Positions 22,880 to 34,877 of a DNA stretch of 64,000 bases are shown piece by piece. Under the pieces are notes generated by a model. It did no database searches. It had not been told where the DNA came from and saw only the letters and a list, made by a program, of their open reading frames with translations. The position numbers and the translations under genes were made by a program. Within the stretch, counting starts at the first letter, position 1; every line of letters starts with the position of its first letter. The DNA is from Vitellaria paradoxa. Lineage: Eukaryota; Streptophyta; Magnoliopsida; Ericales; Sapotaceae. The stretch spans positions 39,410,862-39,474,861 of the forward strand of contig CM034233.1 of assembly GCA_019916065.1 (NCBI GenBank), given 5' to 3'.

Positions 22880-23985
22880 ATCCTCTACAATTGAAACATA
22901 GAAAACTTTTTGATTAGGCTTTGACCATTTGACAGTACTTGGCCATGTTGTCTTCTCTTGCCTCATAGTGCCATTGCACTTGTTCCACCACTAATTGTGA
23001 ATCACTCCGTATAATTATCTGCCCTTCCCCCATTCACTGAGTGATCCGAAGACCAGCAATTAGTGCCTCGTACTTGTCTTCATTATTTGACGTAAAGAAC
23101 CTGAAACAGAGGGTATATTCTATTTTATAGCCAATGAGCGAGATGAGAACAATATCTCTTTGCTCGAAGCTTGGGTGGAAGATCCATCAACATTTAGCAT
23201 CTAGGTCGGCTCGACATTATCATCCTTTGGTGGGTTATCTGAGTGGGCCGTAAATTCAGCTATAAAATTTGCAGCAGTTTGCCTTTTTATCACCATTCAC
23301 GGTCGGTAATTGATATCAAATTGGCTTAGTACCACAGACTATTTTACCAATCTGCTGGAGGTCTCTGAGTTGTGCAGTATGTTCTTCAAGGGCTAGTCAG
23401 TAAGCACCACAATTGTATGGGCCTGGAAATAAGTTCTGAGTCACCGATCCGCTACTGTAAGAGGTAGGGCCATCAATTCCATCTTAGAATACCTCACTTC
23501 TGCTGCCCTGAGGGACTTGTTTATGTAATAAACAGGCTTCTACACTCATTCTTTCTAAATAAGTGCAGAACTTATTGCCGTAGTGGAAACCGAGAGGTAC
23601 AAATACAATTATTCCTCGGGATGGTCTGATTAAGTAACGGCACTGACTCCAGGTACTGCTTCAATTGCTAAAAGGCTGCATCACACTCATTTGTCCATTC
23701 AATGCTTTCCTTAGAACTTTGAAGAGGGCATAGCACTTATCTGTAGATCAGAAGATCAACCTATTCAGTACTGCCACTCTGCCTACCAATTTTTGCACGT
23801 TTTTCGTTGTTCTTGGGGATGCATTTCTATTACTGCCCTAACTTTTTATGGATTGGCCTCTATTCTTCGACAAGACACCATGAAGCTAAGGAGCATGCCA
23901 AATGCTACCCTGAATGCACACTTGGCTGGGTTCAATTTCATTCTATACTTCTTCAAAGTATCGAAGCTCTCCTGTTATTCTGCGA
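22880..23985 (-). pseudogene. Element C dual RNase H region
   Basis: The minus strand reads the gypsy RNase H with VYYINKSLRAAEVRYSKMEL (about 23470-23540) and YFQAHTIVVLTD, then a second RNase H with LNVDGSST (about 23170-23200) and FFTSNNEDKYEALIAGL (about 23060-23110). Two RNase H domains in this order are a Tat-lineage mark. Broken by several stops. Confidence 0.75.
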
Positions 23986-24750
23986 TGTGAGGGTCAAATT
24001 TCCTACTTTTGATAAGCATATCATCCACATACGCCTCCACATTCCTCTCGATTTGGGGTTTGAACATCCTGTTCATCAATCTCTGGTACGTTGCTCTTGC
24101 ATTTTTAGGTCGAATGGCATGACATTATAATAATATAGATCTCGATTTGTGATGAATGTGGCATGCTTTTGGTCATGCTCGGCCATTTTGATTCGGTTAT
24201 ACCCTAAGAAAGCGTCCATGAAAGTAGTCGCTCATGTCCAGCCGTAAAATCCACTACAAGATTGATTGCTGGTAAGGGAAAGCTATCTTTTAGGTATGCT
24301 TTAGTAAGGTTGGTGAAGTCCACACATATTCTCCATTGCATATTTGATTTCTTCACCATGACCACATTTGATAGCTAAGTGGGGTAGTAGAATTCTTTAA
24401 TGAACTTCGCTTTTAGCTCCGCTCAGGGGTGAAGATCCTCCTCTTGTGCTTAACTACTCGAGCCCCTAGAATGATATTTAAGTGGTGGGCTACCACTCGT
24501 GTGTCAATATCTGGCATTTCCTTATGGGACCAAGCAAAGACATTTGCATTTTCTACCAGGAATTTTCTTAATTTATCCTTCAAATACTCGGGAGTGGCCA
24601 ACTCTATTTTAGCAATTCTACCTTGGTCAGGAGTGCCGACTACAACATCTTTCAATTCGTCTACTAGCTCCCCCCTCTTCAACTTTTCATCATCTCTCAC
24701 TTCCCACTCCTCAACTACTAGGGTCTCTATGCTCAATGTTCCTTATAGCG
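23986..24750 (-). pseudogene. Element C reverse transcriptase
   Basis: The 107-residue open piece 24413-24736 contains the Tat N-terminal RT boundary ENANVFAWSHKEMPDID and KHKRRIFTPERS. Downstream the minus strand continues to NVEAYVDDMLIKS (rc of about 24008-24049), the catalytic box with both aspartates intact. The frame between them is broken in places, for example around 24240-24380. Confidence 0.85.
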
Positions 24751-24849
24751 AAGACACAAATCATTCCCTGGTGGTTTTTTTGTCACCCTTCACACATCTC
24801 ACACCATGATCAGTTGGGAACTTGATCCTCAAATGATAAGTAGATGTAA

Positions 24850-25140
24850 TTGCCCTAAACTAATTCAGAGATTTTCTCCTCAAGATAGTGTTGTAGGCTG
24901 AAGGGCAATTTGCCACTAGAAAATTCACCATTTTGGTCGCTTGGCGTGGTTCTTCTCCTAAGGTAATCAGCTAAGCGAGAAGAGATAGGTTATAGCTTTT
25001 CCTTTCCAATTTCTATTTTTTCAAATGCTCCCTAGTACAGAATGTCTGCTGAACTCTCACTGTCGACTAGAATACTCCAAATCTTGAAGTTTGCAATTAT
25101 TGCTAAAATAACAAGGGGGTCATCATGGGGTTGGCATACT
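24850..25140 (-). pseudogene. Element C aspartic protease
   Basis: The minus strand at about 25040-25085 reads ILVDSESSADIL, the LVD-x-GSSADIL active site of Tat proteases, with Gly changed to Glu. It lies directly before RT. The N-terminal side, towards 25258, is the spacer interrupted by element D. Confidence 0.65.
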
Positions 25141-25258
25141 TCAGCTACTTTCTCATCAGTGGAGGATAATTGCATATGACTTTGCCTTGGATCTCTTAGG
25201 AGGTCAATCAATCATCATGACTTCTTTGTCCCTACTCGCCTCCTGAGCATATTTCTTT

Positions 25259-25263
25259 CTAGT
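25259..25263. repeat. Target-site duplication of element D, left copy (CTAGT)
   Basis: CTAGT here and CTAGC at 61310-61314 directly flank D's LTRs; four of five bases match, the last being a T/C transition. Reading of C's gag-protease spacer continues sensibly from one side to the other. Confidence 0.75.
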
Positions 25264-25534
25264 TGATTACACTTGAAAAGTATAATTACAAACTCCATAT
25301 TTTGACATTTATTAATGCATTTAAGTAATTAATTTTAGAGTTTTGTTATTATTTTATTACTTATTAAATTTATTTTCTAAATTACAGGAAAAAGAGCGAA
25401 ATAATTGAAATTAGCAGCGATGAAAGTGGTCTAGAAGATGAAGAGGACACTGTAGTCTGAACACCCCCTCAAGTGGTCCGGACCAGGTCAAAGGTTAAGC
25501 AGGAAGGAGGAAGCAAAATTTAGCAGAAGAGGTT

Positions 25535-25573
25535 CTGTGGTCTGGACACCCCATCGGGTGGTCCAGACCACAG
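25535..25573. repeat. Perfect 13-bp inverted repeat in element D 5' LTR
   Basis: Arms CTGTGGTCTGGAC (25535-25547) and GTCCAGACCACAG (25561-25573) with a 13-base spacer. Related, less perfect copies lie at 25450-25486, 26930-26968, 32705-32744, 32783-32818, 59982-60018 and 60067-60104. Confidence 0.85.
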
Positions 25574-25623
25574 TGTGCTACCGCGTGAAGTTTTGTTAAC
25601 TCTTTTTAGGGTTTTGAGTTAGC

Positions 25624-25633
25624 CTATATATAT
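25624..25633 (+). promoter_or_regulatory. TATA-like box in element D 5' LTR
   Basis: CTATATATAT, repeated at the same place in the 3' LTR near 60156-60165. Confidence 0.45.
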
Positions 25634-26784
25634 CATCTTATGTATGGCCAAAATATACTTCTATCCTACTTTTATTTTTAGACTTTTTGAGAGTTTTAAA
25701 GAGTTTTTAGAGAGTTTTTCAATGGTTAAAGAATGCTTTTGAAGTTTTGCGGAGCTTTCGTAGGATTCATTACAGCTTTTGTCATTCATCTTTACGTATC
25801 AGATTCGATTTCAAAGTACATTATATTTCGCTTTTCAATTTAGTAATATTATCTTTGTGATTCATTCTTTAGTTTTGCGATTTATGTGCAATCTGTTTGT
25901 TTATGTTCATCTTAAAAGCATGCTAGCATAAACCTAATTTCTTTATTCAACGAATGAAGGAAAGGTGGGTTATTACGAACAATAGGATGTGCGTAGACCC
26001 TTTGCATGGTTTGTGAAAGCTCATGCGTAGGGAACTACAACTTTCAAATCTGATTTCATTTGTTTCAAAAGCTTTCAAAAATGAAAATTTTTTATTATAT
26101 TCTCTGTAATCACTGATAAAGATTTTCGATTAAAACTTGTTTAATATTTTTGAACAACATAAAAATTAAATTTGAACCCAAATGTTATCATAGAATATCA
26201 TTCCAGTTTTATAATCCTAAACGAGAATATAAAATTGAGTTTTGGAAATTAAATAACTTTAAATGAAGAGATCTTTCCACTCTATTTATTCCTTTTACAT
26301 TAACTTTAGATTGTAGTGTTGAACACATTCCTTTGTGAAGTGATTAACCCACTCGAAATTGAAAGTTGAATCAAGAATCGTTTTGATATTGTGATTCTTA
26401 TTTGAATCCATTCTTGAGCTAGTTAATTGATTGGTTTGAAATTTTGGATTTGTTTGTTTCATGCAACTTATACTTTAGTTGGATTTTCTTAGTGGAAATT
26501 TTATTTTTGCTGAAAAAAAAAATTTCATTCTTTGAATTTCATTAAGTAGTTGTTAGCGTGTTACTTAATTTTATTTCAATTTTCTAAAAACCATAGAAAT
26601 CTAGCATTCATAAAACCCTAAAATTTCTTTGAATTTAAATTAATAATTTCTTTTGCAACTTAGAAACTAAAAACTTTGGTTCCCCGTGGATTCAACATTG
26701 CACTCACCGAGTTAAAATTACACTGCACACCTTTGCACTTGGGGTTTAGTATAGGCGCACTATTTAGAAGTGGTCAAGTTTTTT

Positions 26785-26802
26785 TGGCGCCGTTGTTGGG
26801 GA
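26785..26802 (+). other. Element D primer binding site (tRNA-Asp type)
   Basis: TGGCGCCGTTGTTGGGGA, eight bases past the LTR; differs at two positions from the complement of the plant tRNA-Asp 3' end. This primer is typical of Athila elements. Confidence 0.85.
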
Positions 26803-26997
26803 GCCAAATTTTAACTTTTAGGGTACTTTCATTTTTAAGTTAATTTGTTATTTCATATAAAAAAAATTAAATTTAGAAAATTAAAAAAATTTTCCATTAA
26901 AATCCTTCTCTAAGTCCCAGAGTAGCACTCTGTGGTTTGGACACTAGACATCTACTCTGAACCACAATACCCTTTATAAAGATAGTTCTCCTAGCTT

Positions 26998-28860
26998 ATG
27001 ATTAGTTGGATTCGTGGGGAAGACGATAGATTAAGGTGTCCTGAACCTTTAGTTTCTTCTTTAGAATCTAAAAACCCTTTAGTGGAAATTCAAAATCCTA
27101 GACTTCCTATTCCAACTTTAGAGATGGTTGAAGATCAAGTTGTTGCTGCTAGATGTTCTATGAGGGATATCTTACAACAAGATAGACATACTCCTGAATC
27201 TTGTATAGTTTGGCCAGAAAATCAGAGAACCTCTAATTTCAAACCTGGTATGACACAATTGTTGCCTACTTTTCATGGTATGGATTCTGAAAATCCATTC
27301 GATCACTTAACTTATTTTAGGAACATTTCCAATAGACCTAGTATTTCTTAAGCTTTTCCCATTCTATCTGAAAGATAAGGCTGCTAAATAGTTTGAATTC
27401 CTACCATATAATTCCATTCGCACTTGGGATAAAATGTAAGCTAAATTCTTAAAGAAATTCTTTCCTCCTAATAGAACTGATGCTATACAGTATCAAATCT
27501 TGAATTTTGCTCCACAACATAGTGACACCTTTTATCAAAGTTGGGAGAGATTCAAAACTCTCCTGCACTTTTGACCATGATGGATTTGAAGTTTGGCATT
27601 TTGCTAGTATCTTTTATGGTTCACTAACACCACAACTAAAACAATTTGTGGAAACAATGTGCAATGGACAGTTTTATGATAAAACACCTAAGGAAGCTTA
27701 TGAATATTTTGAATTCTTGGCTGAGAATGCACAAACCTGGGATATCACAAGATCTTAAAACACCCAACCTGCTAGTGTTACCCCAACTAGAGGTATGCTT
27801 CATTTGAGTGAATTTGATGACCTCAAAGCAAAACTAGCAACACTCAACAGAGAAATTGAGACCCTAAAAATCAAAAGGGACACACAGGCCATAAAAGAAC
27901 CAGTGGCAAATGTCTATTGCATAGTGTGTGATAGCCAAATCCATAGGACGAATGATTGCCCTAGTATCCCAATTTGTAGAGAGGTTGTGCAAGGCCAGCC
28001 ATCTAGTGAACTCCCAATCCATGCTATAAACCAATACCGCCAATCATATTGTGGACAAACTTTAGGAGGAAATCCTTATTCTAAGATATATATTCTAGTA
28101 GTGAGGAATCATCCTAATTTTAGTTGGAGAAATGAGGGAGCCCAAATACCACAACCCTATTATGCTCCTCATCCTCCAGTTCCTTAAGTCTCAATCCCTA
28201 ATCCAGGATTGTCTCAAAATGTGGGACCATTACTTGCTCTATACATTCCCCCAAATAAAAGGTCCACAAGAGAAACACTTCAAAAGTTTATGAATACTAG
28301 TCTTTACTTTGGGCCCAAAATAATAGAAATTTGGATGATATTAAGAGTCAATTAACCTTTTTAAGTCAAACACTAACCACACAACCAAAAGGTCAATTTC
28401 CCGCTCAACCTCGTTTAAACTTAGTGGCCCAAGCTAAACAAGTTGAAGGATCTTCTAATGTGCCTGGGAATGTGGAACAAGTATAAAACATCATAACACT
28501 TAGAAGTGGTAAGATTGTAAATAAAACTATCCATCCTAAGGAGGATGAAACTAGAGACAAGTTGAAACCTAAGCATATGTTGGATGATAGTAAAAAGTTG
28601 GGAAAACAACCAATTATAATTGAGGAGTCCACCAAAGAGGAAGGGGAAGAGGGGAAGAAGAAAGAAAAAGAGGAGGAACCAATGATAGTGCCTAGGGAAT
28701 ATGTTCTTAAAGCAACCTTTCCCCAAAGATTTTTGAAAGCTAAGAAAGAAGCCCAACCAGCTAAATTGCTAGAGTTATTCAAACAAGTGAAAATCAATAT
28801 ACCTCTTCTTGATGCAATTATGCAAATCTCTTCTTATTCTAAATTCCTTAAGGAATTATG
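26998..28860 (+). pseudogene. Element D gag
   Basis: The first Met giving family-like sequence is at 26998. The capsid part reads LPTFHGMDSENPFDHL (about 27263-27310), then across frame changes TWDKM...FLKKFFPPNRTDA and SWERFKTLL (about 27425-27560), FYGSLTPQLKQFVE, and TPKEAYEYFEFLAENAQTWD (to about 27750): the standard Athila gag. A zinc knuckle CIVCDSQIHRTNDC (C-x2-C-x4-H-x4-C) lies at about 27917-27960. A Lys/Glu-rich tail follows (28562-28860). At least three frame changes and stops, as at 27351, 27389 and 27758. Confidence 0.85.
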
Positions 28861-28899
28861 AATTGTAAAAAGGGGATTGAATGTAAAGGAGAAAGCATG

Positions 28900-29518
28900 C
28901 CTCATTGAGTAAGCAAGTGCCATAGTACAATGTCGTACTCCCCCAAAATATAAGGACCTTGATTGTCCCACCATATCTTGCTATATAGGAAAGTACTATA
29001 TTAGTCGAGCATTACTTGATTTAGGAACAAGTATGAATTTGCTTGCTTATTCAATGTGTGAACAATTAGGTTTAGGAGAAATAAAACCTACCCGTGTGAC
29101 TTTGCAGCTTGCGGATCGATCAATAAAAGTCCCACGTGGTATAGTTGAAGATGTATTGGTACAAGTGGAGAATTTTTATTTTCTAGTGGACTTTATAATT
29201 CTAGATACTCAACCACTTACCAGTTTATCTACACCTAATCAGACACCAGTAATTCTTGGACAACCATTCTTAACAACATCGAATGCTTTAATCAATTGCA
29301 AAAATGGGTATATAAAAATGTCTTTTGGTAATATTAAGTTTGAAACAAATATCTTTCATGTTACGAAACAACCAGAAGAGGTGCCTGATGTACGAGAAGT
29401 GGACTTAGTTGAATTTATAGTCCAGGATTACGTAGATCATGAATTCATTGAGAATCCCTTAGAAAAAGCAATTTGTTTAAGCGACGAAAAAATTGAATTC
29501 CACAATGTCAAACCATGA
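28900..29518 (+). pseudogene. Element D aspartic protease
   Basis: Reads LLDLGTSMNLLAYSM at about 29009-29055 (the active site is normally DLGASVNLMP, here DLGTSMNLL), then LGLGEIKPTRVTLQLADRS, VPRGIVEDVLVQV and ILGQPFLTTSNALI. It cuts the polyprotein. The open piece 29033-29518 is 161 residues; the upstream join to gag contains stops. Typical Athila. Confidence 0.85.
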
Positions 29519-29789
29519 ATTAGGAGCAGTTATTGATTGGTTAGAAATGTGTCCAATCATGTCCGTAGGAAATTGGGTACCAGCCTTTGAAAATCTAGGA
29601 CCACTTTTGAATAAAGCAGAGTCCTCATAAGTGAAAACTCCCAACCCTGATAGGAAACCTCAACTCCATAATTTGAAATATGTCTTTCTAGGTGAGGGAG
29701 AAACTTACCCTGTAGTTATTTCATCAAAATTGACTATCCATCAAGAGCATATACTAGTTGATCTTTCAAAAAGTCATAAGAAAGCTTTG

Positions 29790-30500
29790 GGATGTTCAGT
29801 GGAGACTTAACGGGTATAAGTCCCCTCCTTTGCACACATCATATATACTTAGAAGAGGATGCCAAACCAATTCGTCAAATGGAAAGACGACTCAATCCGA
29901 ACATGAAAGAAGTTATTAGAGCTAAAGTTTTGAAAGTACTAGATGTAAGAATAATCTATCCAATCTCTGATTCTAAATGGGTGAGTCTTACACAAGTAGT
30001 TCATAAGAAATCAGGAGTTACTGTGGTTCGGAATGAGAATAATGAGTCGGTTCCAACTCGAATACAAACTGGTTGGCGAGTATGCATTGATTATAGAAAA
30101 CTCAATGCAGTCAGAAGAAAAGATCACTTTCCTCTTCTAGTCTTGGATCAAGTTTTGGAAAGAGTAGCTGGACATGCTTATTATTGATTTTTAGACGGTT
30201 ATTCATGCTATAATCAAATAGAGGTTGTCTTAGAGGATCAATCGAAAACCACTTTTTACTTGTCCTTTTGGTACTTTTGCATACAAGAGGATGCCCTTTG
30301 CCATGTGTAATGCTCCTGCTACCTTTCAGTGCTGCATTATTAGTATTTTTAGTGAAATGGTAGAAGAAATTGTCCAGGTATTCATGGACGATTTCTTAGT
30401 TTAGGGTGATTCATTTGAGCAGTGCTTAAAGAACCTTGATCTAGTTTTGACACGATGTGAGGAAAAGAACTCAGTGCTAAATTAGGTAAAGTGCCATTTT
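29790..30500 (+). pseudogene. Element D reverse transcriptase
   Basis: Open piece 29792-30187: [53 protein letters not shown] and LERVAGHAYY. Then, after a stop (TGA at 30186) and a shift, FLDGYSCYNQIEVV, RMPFAMCNAPATFQ and the catalytic FMDDFLV (about 30382-30402) followed by a stop. Both catalytic aspartates of MDD remain. Inactive through stops. Confidence 0.9.
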
Positions 30501-31175
30501 ATGGTCACCTAAGGAATTGTGTTAGGGCATATAGTATCTAAAGAAGGCATCCAAGTAGATCAAGCTAAGGTAGAACTGATTCAAAAACTTCCCAATCCTC
30601 AATCTGTAAAAGATATTCAATCATTTTTGGGGCATGCTGGGTTTTACCGAAGGTTCATTCAATCTTTTAATGAAATTTCAAAGCCCTTGTGTCAATTATT
30701 GATGCAAGATACCCCATTTGACTGGACTCTCCAGTGTCAAAAAGCTTTGGATAAGCTCAAGGGTTGTCTAACCACAGCTCTTATACTTCAACCTCCTGAT
30801 TGGTCACTTCCCTTTGAACTTATGTGTGATGCAAGTGACCATGCCATTGGAGCTGTGCTAAGATAGAGGAAAGACAAAAAGGCACATATTATTTACTATG
30901 CAAGTAAAACTCTGAATGATGCGCGAAAAAATTACACAACAACTGAAAAAGAATTGTTAGCAGTTGTCATTACCCTTGAGAAATTTCGTTCTTATCTCAT
31001 TGGTTCAACAGTTATAGTGTTCATTGATCATTCAGCTCTTAAATACCTGTTGACCAAGCAAGAGGCCAAACCAAGGTTAATCCGGTGGATTTTACTTTTG
31101 CAAGAGTTTGACCTTGAACTAAGAGATAAGAAAGGTGTTGAGAATGTAGTAGCGGATCACTTGTCACGTTTATAG
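30501..31175 (+). pseudogene. Element D RNase H
   Basis: Pieces 30519-30866 and 30954-31175 share one frame, split by one stop (TAG at 30864). Motifs: [67 protein letters not shown], and the end mark VVADHLSRL before a TAG. A single RNase H, as expected for Athila. Confidence 0.88.
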
Positions 31176-31419
31176 GTAGAAGCCTACCCAAATGATGAAA
31201 CTCAAATAAATGATAGCTTCTCGAATGAATAATTGTTTAATATAGAAGCAATAATAGCCTCTAATCCTCCTTGGTACGCTGATATTGCTAATTACTTAAT
31301 GACAGGAAAAATCCCAAATGAATGGAGCTAGAATAAAAAGGAATTCTTACGAAATGTTAGAGTTTTATTTTGGGATGATCCCTACTTATTCAAGTATTGC
31401 CCCGATCAAGTGATTCGAC

Positions 31420-32560
31420 GTTGTATCCTTGAGTAGGAAGTGCCTAGCATGCTTGAGTTTTGCCATACCCAAGCTTGTGGTGGTCATTTTTCCACAAACA
31501 AAATAGCAGCAAAAATCCTTCAATGTGGATTCTATTAGCCTTCATAGTTTAAAGATGTTCATTATTTTTGCACCACATGTGATAGATGCCAATGCTTGAG
31601 GAGTCTAACACGTAGAAACATGATGCCCTTATCCTCTATTCTTGTTTTAGAGGTGTTTGATTGTTGGGGAATAGATTTCATAGGTCCTTTCCCAATTTCA
31701 CAAGGGTATGAATATATCTTAATTGGGGTTGACTATGTGTCTAAATGGGTTGAAGCAATTATTGCTAGAACTAATGATCATAGAGTCATGCTTAAGTTTC
31801 TCCACGAGAATATTTTCTAGCATTTTGGAGTACCTTGAGTAATTATTAATGGTGGAGGAAAACACTTATGCAATCGTCCTTGGGAACACTATTGCTTAAA
31901 TGTGGTGTAGTTTATAAAGTTGGTACATCATACCACCCACAGACAAGTGGCCAAGTAGAACTTGCTAATAGGGAGATAAAATAAATTCTTGAGAAAATAG
32001 TTAACCCTAATCACAAGGACTGGTCACTACGATTGATTGACTCTCTATAGGCATATCATACAGCTTATAAAACAACCTTAGAGATGTTACCATATAGATT
32101 AGTTTATGGGAAGTCATGCCATCTACCAGTTAAATTAGAATATAAGGCATATTGGACCATTAAACAATTCAATGCTAATATCGATGAGGCCGGGGTCCAC
32201 CGTAAACTTCAGATTACAGAAATGGAGGAACCAAGAAATGAAGCTTATGAGAATTCTCAAATTTCTAAAGAAAAAATTAGGAAAGTACATAACCAACATA
32301 TTGCAAGGCGTTCCTTTCATGAAGGTCAGAAAGTACTTCTTTATCGATCACAACTTCATCTATTTCCTTGCAAATTGCAATCCAAGTGGTTTGGCCCATT
32401 TATTGTGAAACATGTTTTTGAACATGGGGTTGTTGAAATAGAAAATCTAAAAAATAGAAATCGATTTAAAGTCAATGGGCATAGACTTAAACCCTATTTA
32501 GAAAATTTCATTGGTTTGGTTAAATCGTGGGATCTTCTAGATCCTCCACGCTACAAGTAA
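31420..32560 (+). pseudogene. Element D integrase
   Basis: Broken HHCC region at 31430-31600 (HTQACGGHFSTNKIAAKIL; CTTCDRCQCL), catalytic core in 31596-31820 (CWGIDFIGPFP...YILIGVDYVSKWVEAI), then STSYHPQTSGQVELANREIK in another frame. The C-terminal piece 32084-32560 reads LPYRLVYGKSCHLPVKLEYKA-type text and HRLKPYLENF. It inserts the cDNA. Stops as at 31818 and 31981, plus frame changes. Confidence 0.88.
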
Positions 32561-33474
32561 TCCAAGATTAGCAAAGTGTTGTAATTGTATCATAGTTAAG
32601 GTTAGGGATGATTTTAATTTTTACTTTGTTTTAGGTTTTCAATTATGAGTTTGAGTCTTTTTTGGTTTCTGGAAAAAAAGAAAAAAAAATTCAAATATCC
32701 AATTCTGTGGTCCGAACCCCCATATCCAATGGTCCAGACAACAGTGTGTTTTTTGTGAGAAAAAAAATAGGGGCCAAACTTTCTGTGGTCTGGACACCCC
32801 GCGGGTAGTCCGACCCTGCAATCCTTTAAACCGGCCCTTCGGCCATTTTAAACTCCAATTTTTTCCATTCAACTTCATCTCATCTCAATTCCACCTCACA
32901 TCCTTGTGGATTTTTTCAAGTTTAAGCTTCCCTGAAGATTATTTATCAAAGTTTCACTCTAATCTCTTCACACAATCAATTCAAGGTGAGCTTTTTCTCC
33001 ATTCTTAACCCTAGGTTGCCATTTTTACAAATTCTTTTGAACCCGATCTAATGTTCACTGAGGGTTCCAAATTTCTTTAAAGTTTGAATCCCATTTTGGA
33101 TTTCAAATCCAAACAACGGGTAGATGGCAATTGCTTACTTTGAGTGAATTCCATCACACTTTCAACATCATCTACACCGTGGGTCATCACTTGGTTCCGT
33201 GGGTCCACTAGACCCTAAATTCTTTTGTCTGTTTCTTACTTAATTAATTTCAAATGCTTTCTTATCAATTTGTGTTCAGAATTTTTGCAAATGGACCCCT
33301 CTTTTGGTGGATGTTATATGGCTACCTAGACTAGCAAATGATCCATTCACTTTGGTTTACTATTTAAATTTTTGTCAATAGAAGTGGGCCACTGAACTTG
33401 TGTGGACATAGGGGATTGAGCATTTGATTAATTCAATATATTCTTTGTGTGTTTTGTAGCTATCATGGACCCAC
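32561..33474 (+). other. Element D spacer between integrase and the env-like ORF
   Basis: No gene seen. It holds two more copies of the D palindromic motif (32705-32744, 32783-32818) and ends in a good 3' splice site (TTTGTGTGTTTTGTAG, AG at 33468-33469), six bases before the env-like ATG, suggesting that ORF was expressed from a spliced RNA. Confidence 0.5.
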
Positions 33475-34569
33475 GAGTGAAATGCAATGCCAATAGACAA
33501 TTAGGGTCCACCTTTTTTGATAGAAACCGATTTTGGAGAGAAGAAGTAGAGCATCATTATGATGATATATTGGGGCATAAACTAGTGGTAATTGAGCATT
33601 TTTGGTAGATAGACCACTTTAGGCGTAAGGAATTCATGTTAGAGTAGAATTTTGAGGGCAGCAGTGGTTCAATATTGCTAAATTTCACACCTACTGTGTA
33701 GTCGATGTAGTAAGGGAATTCTTTGCTAATGTCAAAGAAGGTTCCATTATCAGGAGGAAGGGTAGAGAAGGATTATTAGCTAGGTCCAGGGGGCTGAGAT
33801 CACAATCACATCAGATTATTTTGCCCAAGTCTTTCAGTTACCTCGAGTCCAAAACCCAGAGTTCACCTATCCTGCTGATGGTACCCCACCACTACCCATA
33901 ATAGCATCAAAGATTTTATTTGAGGACCAGGAGTGGACTGGGCAATATAGGAAGCTAGTCTCAGCACTTAAGGATAAATACTAGGCACTTCACATGTTTT
34001 CCTACACAAATATGTTATCCCGGAATAGGAATTTGGATTGTAATCCACTTAGCTCGCCTGATCTATGCCATTAGGACTGGGATGACCTTTGATTTGCCCT
34101 CATATATCTGGCACCGAGTGGCATACACATATGAGCACCTAGAAGCCTTAGTTGTTTTACCTTTTGGAGGACCCCTTAGATAGATATTCAAGAGAAAAGG
34201 GGCCCACATTATTGATGATATCCCCTAGCCTCCCAACTATAGTCCTTCAACATCACATCCCACTCCGAATCCTAAGGTCTCATGCCCAAGAAGAAGAAGA
34301 GGAAGATGGAAGAGAATGTTGTGGAGGAAGGTGGACCATCATAGGCCCAGGAGGAGCCAAAGGAAGAAGAAGAGCAGGAGGTCACTACTATTGAGCTAGC
34401 TGCCTAGATTGGTGCCTTGGCCGAGCGGATTCGTCATCTGGAGTAGAATTAGGAGGATGACCATCAGCTTCTACTGCGCATTCATCAGGCTCAGCAGACA
34501 CAAGGTCATCTTCTTTAGAGCATCCTAGATCATATCAGAAAGTCACATCCACCTCCACCACCACAGTGA
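33475..34569 (+). pseudogene. Element D env-like ORF (Athila third ORF)
   Basis: The frame starting MDPRVKCNANRQLGST at 33475 and ending in a TGA at 34567 is about 365 codons, with several stops and at least one frameshift near 33700-33780. Motifs: VVREFFANVKEGSIIRRKG and ITITSDYFAQVFQLPRV, the plant retroelement domain commonly found in Athila 3' ORFs. The C-terminal half has a basic cluster PKKKKRKM (34285-34308) followed by an acidic Glu-rich stretch, then a helical segment and a Pro run. I see no signal peptide and no clear membrane segment, so 'env-like' refers to position only. Role unknown. Confidence 0.7.
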
Positions 34570-34872
34570 CTGGATATTTCACTTCCTTTAGTTATTTTCT
34601 TTTCTTTTGATAGTTGATCTTATTTTCAGAGTTTAGGATTCAGTTTCACTGCTTTATTCAATTTTTCTAAAACTTTGTAATTCATTTTAGTGGCTTTTAC
34701 TAATGTATTGAGATCTTAACTATTTTGATGTGTTAATTTATTGTTTATTGATTGCCATTTGATCTTTATTTTCTTTTTGTTCTCTTTCTTGAATTATTTT
34801 CTTTTTATATCTGTGATTGCTTTGTGTTGGCACAAATTGTTTATTTATGTCATTAAACTCTATTTCTATATT
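34570..34872 (+). other. Element D non-coding stretch before the E insertion
   Basis: T-rich, no gene. Ends at the CTTTG target duplication of element E. Confidence 0.5.
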
Positions 34873-34877
34873 CTTTG
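34873..34877. repeat. Target-site duplication of element E, left copy (CTTTG)
   Basis: CTTTG is repeated exactly at 57381-57385, outside E's terminal TG...CA. Confidence 0.9.

Larger units (their letters stand above)
25264..26776 (+). repeat. Element D 5' LTR
   Basis: TGATTACACTTG...AGAAGTGGTCA, 1513 bp, matching 59796-61309 nearly base for base. Contains a TATA-like CTATATATAT at 25624-25633 and two copies of the palindromic GTGGTC/GGACCAC motif (25450-25486, 25535-25573). Confidence 0.9.

Noticed and set aside
24429..24809. 126-codon plus-strand frame at element C RT
   Set aside because: Shadow of the minus-strand RT.
28405..28797. 130-codon minus-strand frame over element D gag
   Set aside because: Antisense shadow of the Lys/Glu-rich gag tail, giving Phe/Leu/Ser-rich text with no homology.
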